Source: Modestobacter caceresii (lineage in GTDB: Bacteria > Actinomycetota > Actinomycetes > Mycobacteriales > Geodermatophilaceae). Taken from it: DNA of 33,026 nucleotides. Positions 1 through 6,357 of the stretch are shown here, one piece after another. Every line of letters begins with the position of its first letter. Within the stretch, counting starts at the first letter, position 1. The notes below the pieces were generated by a model. That model saw nothing but the letters and a program-made list of their open reading frames with translations, was not told where the DNA came from and did not search any database. The translations under genes were made by a program, and so were the position numbers. The stretch is taken from positions 1-33,026 of the forward strand of contig NZ_JPMX01000053.1 in the NCBI RefSeq assembly GCF_000761485.1, given 5' to 3'.

Positions 1-63
1 GACACGCTGCCAGCCTGCCGCCCCCAACCGCCAGCGGTTAGGAGACACGCCCTAGCCCCGAAC

Positions 64-121
64 CCACCAAAATGGCCATTTCGGTGGTGTGGAGGGGCCA
101 AAGTCGCGACTTCGGCCCCTC
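64..121. repeat. Composite intergenic palindrome (family A + family B), copy 1
   Basis: Two adjacent hairpins. Family A spans 64-87: core ATGGCCAT (72-79), AAA/TTT flanks, then CCACC/GGTGG arms with one internal A/C mismatch. Family B spans 92-121: core TCGCGA (104-109), with GAGGGGCC pairing GGCCCCTC and one A/C mismatch. Four bases separate them. The same A-then-B arrangement recurs at 733-791. It lies upstream of the DinB-family gene and may terminate a gene outside the window. Pairing is read directly; function is inferred. Confidence 0.8.
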
Positions 122-173
122 ACCGCGGAGGCAGGCGCCCGGGGGAGGGCGCGGGGCCCGGCAGACTGGTCGG

Positions 174-707
174 GTGACCGCACCTGCGCCCATCCGGGTC
201 GACCCGCCGTCCACCGACGGCGAGCGTGCTGCGGTGGAGGCCTGGCTGGACTTCCACCGGGCGACGCTGCTGACGAAGTGCGCCGGCCTGACGCCGGAGC
301 AGCTCGGTGAGCGGTCGGTGCCGCCCTCGGGTCTGAGCCTGCGCGGGCTGCTCCGGCACATGACCGACGTCGAGCGGTACTGGTTCACCCGGGTCGTCGC
401 CGGGCGTGAGGCGCCGACGGTCTATCGGGCCGACGAGGACGACGCGGAGTTCGACGGGGTCGGGGCCGACGGCGACGACCCGACCACCGCCGTCCCGGCC
501 GAGCTGGCCGCCTTCACCGCGGAGGTCGAGGCCAGCCGAGCGGTCGCCGCAGGACACACGTCGCTGGACGACGTCGCCGTCGGGCTCCGGTACGGCGAGC
601 GGGTGTCGTTGCGCTGGGTGTACCTGCACATGGTCGAGGAGTACGCCCGGCACAACGGCCACGCCGACCTGCTGCGCGAGTGCACCGACGGCACCACCGG
701 CCGGTAG
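174..707 (+). CDS. DinB/DUF664-family protein
   Basis: A 177-residue protein of the actinobacterial DUF664 branch of the DinB-like four-helix bundle superfamily. Recognisable segments are the N-terminal WLDFHRATLL helix, PPSGLSLRGLLRHM in the middle and VSLRWVYLHMVEEYARHNGHADLLRE near the end split between positions roughly 140 and 170. The His residues in these helices (in LLRHM, YLHM and the RHNGH stretch) match the usual metal-binding triad of the superfamily. Related bacillithiol or mycothiol transferases use this fold, but the substrate cannot be read here. An in-frame ATG at 72 lies inside the family A palindrome, so I prefer the GTG at 174, where the family's typical N-terminus begins. 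It is convergent with the formamidase gene. Confidence 0.82.
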   Translation: MTAPAPIRVDPPSTDGERAAVEAWLDFHRATLLTKCAGLTPEQLGERSVPPSGLSLRGLLRHMTDVERYWFTRVVAGREAPTVYRADEDDAEFDGVGADGDDPTTAVPAELAAFTAEVEASRAVAAGHTSLDDVAVGLRYGERVSLRWVYLHMVEEYARHNGHADLLRECTDGTTGR

Positions 708-732
708 CGCCGCCACCGGCTCGGTACCGCCG

Positions 733-791
733 CCACCAAAATGGCCATCTTGGTGGTCGCGGAGGGGCCGGAGTCGCGATTTTGGCCCCTC
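733..791. repeat. Composite intergenic palindrome (family A + family B), copy 2
   Basis: Second A+B composite, between the convergent DinB-family and formamidase genes. Family A is 733-756 with core ATGGCCAT (741-748) and arms CCACCAA/TTGGTGG. Family B is 762-791 with core TCGCGA (774-779) and GAGGGGCC/GGCCCCTC arms. Five bases separate them. Position between two converging stops suits bidirectional termination, though there is no long T tract. Confidence 0.82.
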
Positions 792-816
792 GGGTCAGCG
801 ACGGCGCCCTCGGGGC

Positions 817-1770
817 TCAGCGGATGGCGCCCCAGGGGAGGACGGCGTGGACGCCGACGACCTGGTTGACCACCTGGGTGACCCGCAGGTCGACCACCAC
901 GCTGGCCAGGGCGAGGGCGTCGGAGCGGCCGATGCCGTGCAGTGCGGCCAGGACGTCGAGCATCGCGTCCAGCGCGATCGCCATCGCCTCGTCCAGGTCG
1001 TCGGCCACGCCCATCGTCACCCAGCCGACGGGGGTGCGGGCGATCGGCGTGGTGACCGGGGCGCCGAAGAGGTCCGGCAGCACGTCGAGGGTCAGGTCGA
1101 CGGCGTCCATCGGGCACTCGATCGCCGTCCCGGCCACCTCGCCGTCCCCCTGCGCGGCGTGCCCGTCGCCGACCGACAGCAGCCCGCCGGGCACGGTCAC
1201 CGGCAGGAAGAGCGTCGACCCGGCGACGAGCTCGCGGCAGTCGATGTTCCCGCCGTGCCAGTACGGCGGGACGGTCGAGTGCTGGCCGGGCTGGGCCGGC
1301 GGCACGCCCATCACGCCCAGGAACGGCCGCAGGGCGACGGAGTGGCCGGCCTGGTTGCGGCCGATCCCGGCAGTGCCGTCCAGCGTCCAGCGGTGGACGA
1401 CGGGCGCCGCCGTCACCCCGAGCCGCTCGTTCAGCGCGGTGGAACGCAGCCCGCAGTACGTCGTCCCGAAGGCCCCCGGGACGACGTCGTCGATGCGGAC
1501 GGCGAGCACCTGCCCCGGCGCGGCGCCCTGGATGCCGACCGGGCCGGTGAGCGCGTGTCCGGCGGCCGGGTCGTACGCCGGGTGCCGGGGTCGCTCGGCC
1601 AGGTCGGCTGTGGTGTCAGCGCCGGTGTACGGGCCGGTCGACCAGCCGGAGTCCAGCGTCCCGATGCGCACCGTCGTCCCCGGCTCGACGGTCAGGGCCG
1701 GCGGGAGCGAGGGGTCCCAGTACCCGTGCAGCGTGCGCTCGTCGGGCAACAGGACGTGACGGGGCTCCAT
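817..1770 (-). CDS. Acetamidase/formamidase family protein
   Basis: A 317-residue cytoplasmic amidohydrolase of the FmdA_AmdA family, which hydrolyses formamide, acetamide or related short amides to ammonia and the acid. Family landmarks are the early GTLDSGW segment, GHALTGPVGIQGAAPGQ, PYWHGGNIDCREL and the glycine/His/Asp-rich GDGHAAQGDGEV, which carries conserved active-site residues. The C-terminal third ends in the usual VVDLRVTQVVNQVVGVHAVLP-like region. Length is somewhat shorter than FmdA of methylotrophs (about 400) but normal for the short actinobacterial form. Start: ATG at 1770 preceded on the minus strand by AGGA seven bases away. A strong palindrome lies just upstream (1783-1814). 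The natural amide is not deducible. Confidence 0.87.
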   Translation of the reverse strand: MEPRHVLLPDERTLHGYWDPSLPPALTVEPGTTVRIGTLDSGWSTGPYTGADTTADLAERPRHPAYDPAAGHALTGPVGIQGAAPGQVLAVRIDDVVPGAFGTTYCGLRSTALNERLGVTAAPVVHRWTLDGTAGIGRNQAGHSVALRPFLGVMGVPPAQPGQHSTVPPYWHGGNIDCRELVAGSTLFLPVTVPGGLLSVGDGHAAQGDGEVAGTAIECPMDAVDLTLDVLPDLFGAPVTTPIARTPVGWVTMGVADDLDEAMAIALDAMLDVLAALHGIGRSDALALASVVVDLRVTQVVNQVVGVHAVLPWGAIR

Positions 1771-1782
1771 GCGCTCATCCTG

Positions 1783-1814
1783 CCCGCGACAGAGATGGCC
1801 ATTTCTGTCGCGGG
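1783..1814. repeat. Family A palindrome, copy 3 (ATGGCCAT core)
   Basis: Sixteen-base-pair stem centred between 1798 and 1799, with only a G/T wobble near the core. The core is ATGGCCAT (1795-1802) but the arms read CCCGCGACAGAG and complement, quite unlike the CCACC arms of the other copies, so pairing is kept while arm sequence is not. It sits between the stop of the beta-lactamase-like gene and the start of the formamidase gene, both on the minus strand, where it could end the former transcript. Confidence 0.85.
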
Positions 1815-1822
1815 GTCCTCCG

Positions 1823-3070
1823 TCAGAGGAGGGCCTGCTGGACCAGGGGGCGGAGGTGGTTGCGCACCGGCAGCGTGCTCGAGGGCAGCAGCTGTGTGTA
1901 GAAGGTGACCGTCAGGTCCTCCACCGGGTCGACGTAGAACTCCGTGGACGCCGCCCCGCCCCAGCTGTACGTGCCCACGCTGGACACCCCGCCGTAGCGC
2001 ACCGGGTCCAGCACCATGGAGAACCCGAGCCCGAAGCCGACGCCGCGCAGCGGGGTCTCGGCGTACAGCGGCCGGCCGGCGGTCTCCAGGTCCAGCCCGC
2101 CGGGGAGGTGGTTGCGCACCATGTGCGCCACGGTGCGGGGGCCCAGCACCCGGCCGGCGTCCGGGTCGTCACTGACCGAACCCCCGCGGCGCAGCATCTC
2201 GACGAACCTCAGGTAGTCACCCGCGGTGGAGACCAGCCCGGCGCCGCCGGCGAGGAAGGTGGGCTTGCGCAGTGCCGCCTGGGCGAAGGGGGCCGGCAGC
2301 AGCGTCACCCCGGGGCCGTAGAGCTGGGCCAGGGAGTCGACGTCGTCCTCGGGGCGCAGCCCGAAGGACGTCTCGGTCATGCCCAGCGGCCCGAACACGC
2401 GCTCGGCGAAGACCTCGTCCAGCGGCTTGCCGGCGACGACCTCGAGCAGCCGGCCGAGCACGTCGGTGGAGACGCCGTAGTTCCACTCGGTGCCCGGCTG
2501 GAACAGCACCGGCATCTCCGCGAACTGGCGCACCACCTCGGCCGAGTCGGCGCCGGGCGGGGTGCCCCACTCGTGGCCGCGCAGCCGGTACAGCCCGTCG
2601 ACCGGGTGGGCGTGGTGGAAGCCGTAGGTGAGCCCGGAGGTGTGGGTCAGCAGGTGCCAGACCCGGATCGGCTCCAGCAGGGGCACGGTCACCGGCTTCT
2701 GCGCCGGGCCGGCGGTCCAGACCCGGGTGTCGGCGAACTCGGGCAGCCAGCGGCTGATCGGGTCGGTGAGCTCGAAGGCGCCCTCCTCGTACAGCGACAT
2801 CGCCGCGACCGAGGTCACCGGCTTCGTCATCGAGTAGATGCGCCAGCGGGTGTCGACGGTGACCGGCAGGCCGGCCTCGACGTCGCGCTTCCCGTGCCGG
2901 CCGACGTGCACCAGCCGGCCGTGCCGGGCGACGGTGACCAGGAACCCGGGCAGCTGGCCCTCGTCCACGTAGCGGGCCAGCCGGCGGTCCAGCCGCTGCA
3001 GCCGGCCGGCGTCCAGCCCGACCTCGGCCGGGTCGGTGGTCACGGACAGGTCGGTCTGCACAGCCGTCAC
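1823..3070 (-). CDS. Serine beta-lactamase-like hydrolase (class C / EstB type)
   Basis: A 415-residue member of the beta-lactamase-related serine hydrolase family (Pfam Beta-lactamase; class C enzymes, EstB-type esterases, D-aminopeptidases). The nucleophile motif S-M-T-K is at about residues 80-83, following WRIYS; HTSGLTYGF is a typical EstB-like segment; the Tyr motif appears as WNYGVS near residue 198. The third motif (KTG-like) is replaced by WGGAASTEFY, as in many esterase members. No signal peptide is evident, so it is probably a cytoplasmic esterase or peptidase and not a resistance enzyme. Start chosen: GTG at 3070 with GGAG upstream. The frame stays open to an ATG at 3136, but that stretch is occupied by the hairpin that probably ends the HU transcript. 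Confidence 0.83.
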   Translation of the reverse strand: MTAVQTDLSVTTDPAEVGLDAGRLQRLDRRLARYVDEGQLPGFLVTVARHGRLVHVGRHGKRDVEAGLPVTVDTRWRIYSMTKPVTSVAAMSLYEEGAFELTDPISRWLPEFADTRVWTAGPAQKPVTVPLLEPIRVWHLLTHTSGLTYGFHHAHPVDGLYRLRGHEWGTPPGADSAEVVRQFAEMPVLFQPGTEWNYGVSTDVLGRLLEVVAGKPLDEVFAERVFGPLGMTETSFGLRPEDDVDSLAQLYGPGVTLLPAPFAQAALRKPTFLAGGAGLVSTAGDYLRFVEMLRRGGSVSDDPDAGRVLGPRTVAHMVRNHLPGGLDLETAGRPLYAETPLRGVGFGLGFSMVLDPVRYGGVSSVGTYSWGGAASTEFYVDPVEDLTVTFYTQLLPSSTLPVRNHLRPLVQQALL

Positions 3071-3109
3071 GCGGCACTCCGCTCGTCGCGGGCACCGCTC
3101 CCCGATGAG

Positions 3110-3165
3110 CGACGCCCCCGCCGGGCATCCTGGCACGGGGTGCCAGGAGCGCGACGGGGGCGTCG
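3110..3165 (-). terminator. Nested hairpin, probable hup terminator
   Basis: An outer 11-bp stem (3110-3120 with 3155-3165, CGACGCCCCCG type) encloses an inner 7-bp stem (3129-3135 CCTGGCA with 3141-3147 TGCCAGG). It begins about 40 bases after the HU stop codon and lies ahead of the next minus-strand gene. Pairing is read directly; termination is inferred from position. Confidence 0.75.
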
Positions 3166-3203
3166 GGGTGGTGCTCGGTGCGGCCCCGGGACGGGGCCTC
3201 AGC

Positions 3204-3491
3204 TCACTGCACCGGGACGGCGGCAGCAGCCTTCTTGAGGTTGGAGCCGGCGGTCACCTTGGCGGTGTGCGCAGCGGCGATCTCGATCGACTCGCCGGTC
3301 TGCGGGTTGCGGCCGGTGCGCGCCGAACGCTGCGCGCGCTCGACGGTCAGCAGACCGGGGACGGCGACCTTGTCACCCCGGGTGATGGCCTCGACGAGCT
3401 CCTCCTGGAGCCCGTTGAGCACCGAGTCGACGGTCGACGCCGGGACCTCGGCGCGCTTGGAGATGGCGGAGACGAGTTCGGCCTTGTTCAT
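3204..3491 (-). CDS. hup: HU family DNA-binding protein (short form)
   Basis: A 95-residue nucleoid protein that bends and compacts DNA as a dimer. The N-terminus MNKAELVSAISKRAEV, the PGLLTV segment (usual GFGTF/V region), the DNA-binding arm RSARTGRNPQTGESIEI and the C-terminal AAHTAKVTAGSNLKKA are all diagnostic of HU. It lacks the long Lys/Ala/Pro-rich C-terminal extension of mycobacterial HupB or Streptomyces HupS, so it is the plain short form and a second, tailed HU may exist elsewhere. Start: ATG at 3491 with AGAGGAAC just upstream. The 5' leader carries a perfect 10-bp hairpin (3518-3540), and a nested hairpin follows the gene. Confidence 0.95.
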   Translation of the reverse strand: MNKAELVSAISKRAEVPASTVDSVLNGLQEELVEAITRGDKVAVPGLLTVERAQRSARTGRNPQTGESIEIAAAHTAKVTAGSNLKKAAAAVPVQ

Positions 3492-3517
3492 TGTGTTCCT
3501 CTCGCGTGGGTGGAGCA

Positions 3518-3540
3518 GCCCACCCCGGTGCGGGGTGGGC
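3518..3540 (-). promoter_or_regulatory. Perfect hairpin in hup 5' leader
   Basis: GCCCACCCCG (3518-3527) pairs perfectly with CGGGGTGGGC (3531-3540) across a 3-base loop, ending 27 bases before the hup start codon and ahead of its ribosome-binding site. In the mRNA it would be a very stable 5' leader stem, possibly a stability or autoregulation element. Regulation is inferred only. Confidence 0.55.
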
Positions 3541-3826
3541 GCAGACGTGGTGTCGCGCCTGGCCGACCGGGTGCGTTCCCCGGTCGTCCTGGTGGACCTC
3601 CGAGTCTCCACCGTGCCAACTCGCTGGACACCAGGTGTGCAGCGGGGGTCCGGTGGGCGGATCTGGCCGACCCCGTCGTCGACCAGGAACGGCGGGCACG
3701 TTGCCATGCCGACCTGGGTGTTGGCGAGCGGGGACCCCGGATTTCCGGGGATTTCGTGCTCGTTGGTCACAACCGTCACGTTCTGTGGGCCGTCCGGCCC
3801 GGCGCGCGTCCTCCCGGCGGTCGACT

Positions 3827-3832
3827 TAGCGT
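3827..3832 (+). promoter_or_regulatory. Putative -10 (TAGCGT) for a leaderless aldo/keto reductase mRNA
   Basis: TAGCGT ends 7 bases before the ATG at 3840, so a transcript would begin at or next to the start codon; there is no Shine-Dalgarno sequence there. The same TAGCNT box at similar distance precedes the sortase gene (15620) and tRNA-Ser (26023). Confidence 0.5.
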
Positions 3833-3839
3833 TGGGCTC

Positions 3840-4763
3840 ATGCCTCAGCTCCCCGGGACCGATCTGACCGTCAGCGACCTCTGCCTGGGTGGCAACGTGT
3901 TCGGCTGGACGGCCGACGAGCCGACGTCCTTCGCCCTGCTCGACCGCTTCCTCGACGCCGTGCCCAGCACCCAGTCGCCGTTCGTCGACACCGCCGAGAT
4001 GTACGGCGACGGCGTCTCCGAGACGATCCTCGGCAACTGGATGGCCGAGCGCGGGATGCGCGACCGGATGGTCGTGGCCACCAAGGCCTCGCCGGGGGAG
4101 AAGGAGCACCCGCTCTCGGCCCCGGAGATCCGGGCCGCGGCCGAGCGTTCGCTGCGCAACCTGCAGGTCGACACCATCGACCTCTACTACGCGCACTACG
4201 ACGACGAGACGACGCCGCTGGAGGAGACGCTCACCGCCTTCGACGAGCTGGTGCAGGCCGGCAAGATCCGGTACGCGGCGGCGTCGAACTACTCGGCGAA
4301 GCGGCTGACCGAGGCGCTGGACACCGCCCGGCAGCTCGGCGTCACCGGCTACGTCGCGCTGCAGCCGCACTACAACCTGATGGAGCGCGAGGCCTACGAG
4401 GGCGAGCTGGCCGGTGTGGTGGTCGATCGCGGTCTGGGGTCGATGCCCTACTTCGGGCTGGCGCGCGGCTTCCTGACCGGCAAGTACCGGGCCGGGGAGA
4501 CCATCGACTCGCCGCGGGCCAAGGGTGCGGCGAAGTACGTGGGGGAGAAGGGCGACCGGGTGCTGTCCGCGCTGGCCGAGGTCGCCGAGGCGCACAGCGT
4601 GACCGGGGCGGCCGTGGCGCTGCGCTGGCTGGCCGACCAGCCCGCGGTCACCGCGCCCATCGCCAGTGGTCGCTCGGTGGAGCAGCTGGCCGACCTGCTG
4701 CCGATGCTGGACCTGGTGCTCACCGACGAGGAGCGGCAGCGCCTCACCGACGCCAGCGCATGA
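3840..4763 (+). CDS. Aldo/keto reductase
   Basis: A 307-residue NADPH-dependent oxidoreductase with the (beta/alpha)8 fold, reducing aldehydes or ketones. All four residues of the catalytic tetrad can be placed: Asp50 and Tyr55 in FVDTAEMYGDG, Lys82 in VVATKAS, and His119 in LYYAHYDD. The C-terminal part has the cofactor-binding PIASGRSVEQL stretch (the usual I-P-G/A-x-R/S element), giving a YakC/MocA-like actinobacterial subfamily. The ORF remains open far upstream, but similarity to the family starts at the ATG at 3840, which also follows a -10-like box at leaderless spacing. It is convergent with the DUF1059 gene across a strong hairpin. The physiological substrate is unknown. Confidence 0.92.
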   Translation: MPQLPGTDLTVSDLCLGGNVFGWTADEPTSFALLDRFLDAVPSTQSPFVDTAEMYGDGVSETILGNWMAERGMRDRMVVATKASPGEKEHPLSAPEIRAAAERSLRNLQVDTIDLYYAHYDDETTPLEETLTAFDELVQAGKIRYAAASNYSAKRLTEALDTARQLGVTGYVALQPHYNLMEREAYEGELAGVVVDRGLGSMPYFGLARGFLTGKYRAGETIDSPRAKGAAKYVGEKGDRVLSALAEVAEAHSVTGAAVALRWLADQPAVTAPIASGRSVEQLADLLPMLDLVLTDEERQRLTDASA

Positions 4764-4769
4764 CGTCGG

Positions 4770-4800
4770 CTCCCCGGCCCCGCTGCAGGGGCCGGGGGAG
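4770..4800. terminator. Bidirectional terminator-like hairpin
   Basis: Ten perfect base pairs (CCCCGGCCCC at 4772-4781 with 4788-4797) around a 6-base loop, extendable with one bulged G. It sits in the 43-base gap between the convergent reductase and DUF1059 genes, seven bases after the reductase stop. Confidence 0.75.
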
Positions 4801-4806
4801 CTGCCA

Positions 4807-4980
4807 CTAGACGGCGACGATGTGGGCGCGGACCTGCTCGACGAGCTCGGGCGGCACGCTGCCCAGGCCGTGGTCGGCGGTCGCGTGTGCGGCGACCTGA
4901 CCGAGGACGGCGTCCTCGTCCGAGCCGGTGAACGTCATGGTGCAGCCGGGGACGACGTCCCCGCAGGCGAATGCCTTCAT
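4807..4980 (-). CDS. DUF1059 small protein
   Basis: A 57-residue protein starting MKAFACGDVVPGC and containing HATADHGL, the pattern of the DUF1059 family common in actinobacteria. Two Cys (6 and 13) and two His (32 and 37) are conserved in this family and suggest a small metal- or redox-sensitive fold, but no function is established. The ATG at 4980 is preceded by GGAG at a 5-base distance. It lies downstream of the EAL gene on the same strand (89-base gap), so the two could share a transcript. Confidence 0.85.
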   Translation of the reverse strand: MKAFACGDVVPGCTMTFTGSDEDAVLGQVAAHATADHGLGSVPPELVEQVRAHIVAV

Positions 4981-5069
4981 GTGGGCTCCAGTGCGAAGGT
5001 GGTGCGGGGACCCGTCCGCCGGACGACGGTCGGAGTGGTGCACCGGGGCTGGGTCAGGGCCCCGGGGGC

Positions 5070-6161
5070 TCAGGAGGTGGCGGCCGCCGCCGCCAGGTCC
5101 TCGACCCGCAGCAGGCCGAGGACGGCACCGCTGCGGTCGGTGCACAGGACCGGGTCGAACCGGTGCACGGGCGGGCGGGTGAGCGCGCGCTGCAGGGTCT
5201 CGGTGACCCCGGCCGACGGGTGCACGCGCAGCGACACCGGCGCCCGGTACGGCGCACCGGTCCGCAGGTCGGCGAGCACCAGCTCGGTGGGCACCTCGGT
5301 GCGGTCGACCACGACGTAGGGCGGCGGGCCGTCGTCCCCGTCGAACGCCTCGCGCTGGCGGATCGGGCGCAGCAGGCTGGCGACGCTCTCGGTCAGCTGG
5401 GCGCGGGCCACCTGGGCGCGCACCAGCTGGGTGACCTCGGGGGTGAGCGGGGCGAAGTGCGGTGTGGGGCGGCCGAACAGCCACCCCTGGGCCAGCGGGA
5501 CGCCGAGCCGGGCGAAGACGGCGAGCTCTCCCACGGTCTCCACCCCCTCGGCGAGCAGCCAGGCGTCGATCCGGCTGGTGAAGGTGCCCACCATCTCGGC
5601 GAGCGCGGCCTTCACCGGGTCGGTGTCGGCGCCGGCGACCAGGGCCCGGTCGAGCTTGACCAGCTGTGGCCGGACCTCGGCGAGCTGCTGGAGCCCGGCG
5701 TAGCCGGAGCCGGCGTCGTCGATGGCGATGAGCGCGCCGCGGCCCCGCAGCGCGGCGGTCTGCTCCCGCAGCGCCCGCAGGTCGGGGGTGGGCATGTGCT
5801 CGGTCAGCTCGACGACCACCCGGCGCAGCGTGGCCGGCTGGGCGAGGGCGGCGGCGACCGGCGCGGTGCCCAGCAGGTGCGGGCTGACGTTGACGGTCAG
5901 GAAGGTGTTGGGCGGCAGGTCCGGCAGGGCGGCCAGGGCCTTCCGCAGGGCGAGTGCCTCCAGCTCGGCACCCAGGCCGGCCTCGGCGGCGGCGGCGAAC
6001 CACACGTCGGGGGAGGCGGTGCCCGGGAACCGGGCGAGCGCCTGGTAGCCGGCGACCTCGGCCGAGGCCAGGTCGACGATCGGCTGGAAGACGACGGTCA
6101 GGTCCTCCTCACCCGCGAGCAGCGGGCGGCAGTCCCAGTGGTCCGGGAGGGTCGACGTCAC
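5070..6161 (-). CDS. EAL-domain protein with degenerate signature and C-terminal CBS-like region
   Basis: A 363-residue protein with an EAL (cyclic-di-GMP phosphodiesterase) fold, residues about 20-250. Later motifs are intact: Asn91 in TVNVSP, Glu118 in VELTEH, Asp148-Asp149 in AIDDAGSGYAGL, Lys169 in VKLDR, Glu205 in LLAEGVET and Gln225 in QGWLFGRP. The name-giving E-A-L reads Q-A-L (Gln40, codon CAG at about 6042-6044), so one metal ligand is missing and weak or absent hydrolysis is likely; it may be a cyclic-di-GMP binder. The last 85 residues resemble a CBS-type ligand domain (VSLRVHPSAGVTETLQRAL ... VLCTDRSGAVLGLLRVEDL). The GTG start at 6161 overlaps its own AGAGGAGG, so the start is uncertain. 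It is divergent from the SpoIIE phosphatase gene. Confidence 0.85.
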   Translation of the reverse strand: MTSTLPDHWDCRPLLAGEEDLTVVFQPIVDLASAEVAGYQALARFPGTASPDVWFAAAAEAGLGAELEALALRKALAALPDLPPNTFLTVNVSPHLLGTAPVAAALAQPATLRRVVVELTEHMPTPDLRALREQTAALRGRGALIAIDDAGSGYAGLQQLAEVRPQLVKLDRALVAGADTDPVKAALAEMVGTFTSRIDAWLLAEGVETVGELAVFARLGVPLAQGWLFGRPTPHFAPLTPEVTQLVRAQVARAQLTESVASLLRPIRQREAFDGDDGPPPYVVVDRTEVPTELVLADLRTGAPYRAPVSLRVHPSAGVTETLQRALTRPPVHRFDPVLCTDRSGAVLGLLRVEDLAAAAATS

Positions 6162-6357
6162 CTCCTCTGGATCGGCCGCACCGCCCGGCTGCTTGAGGCC
6201 GTCCGCACTCCGGCAGGGGACCGCTCTCCGGCCGTCGGTCCGGGGCTCTGCGGGCCGGACGTGCCAGCATGGGGCAGCCCGCTCCGAGTCGGGCGTGTCG
6301 GCGGTCGTCGGCACCCGTGTCCGGCCACGCCGACGCCAGCAGGGGAGGCAGCCAGCC

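Larger units (their letters stand above)
3492..3839. other. Divergent intergenic region: hup leader and aldo/keto reductase promoter
   Basis: A 348-base gap between two divergent genes. It contains several perfect dyads: 3518-3540 (10-bp stem, GTG loop), 3591-3612 (GGTGGA/TCCACC with an inner CTC/GAG), 3628-3638 (ACACCAGGTGT) and 3735-3750 (CCCCGG/CCGGGG around ATTT). The right edge holds the reductase's likely -10. I see no convincing small gene. The clustered dyads near hup could be regulator sites or leader structure; which one is not decidable from sequence. Confidence 0.6.

Noticed and set aside
1823-3070. Calling the serine hydrolase an antibiotic-resistance beta-lactamase
   Set aside because: No signal peptide and no KTG motif; it fits the EstB/esterase side of the family.
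1823-3136. Starting the beta-lactamase-like gene at ATG 3136
   Set aside because: The extra 22 codons overlap the nested hairpin after hup and carry no family similarity; GTG at 3070 has a better ribosome-binding site.
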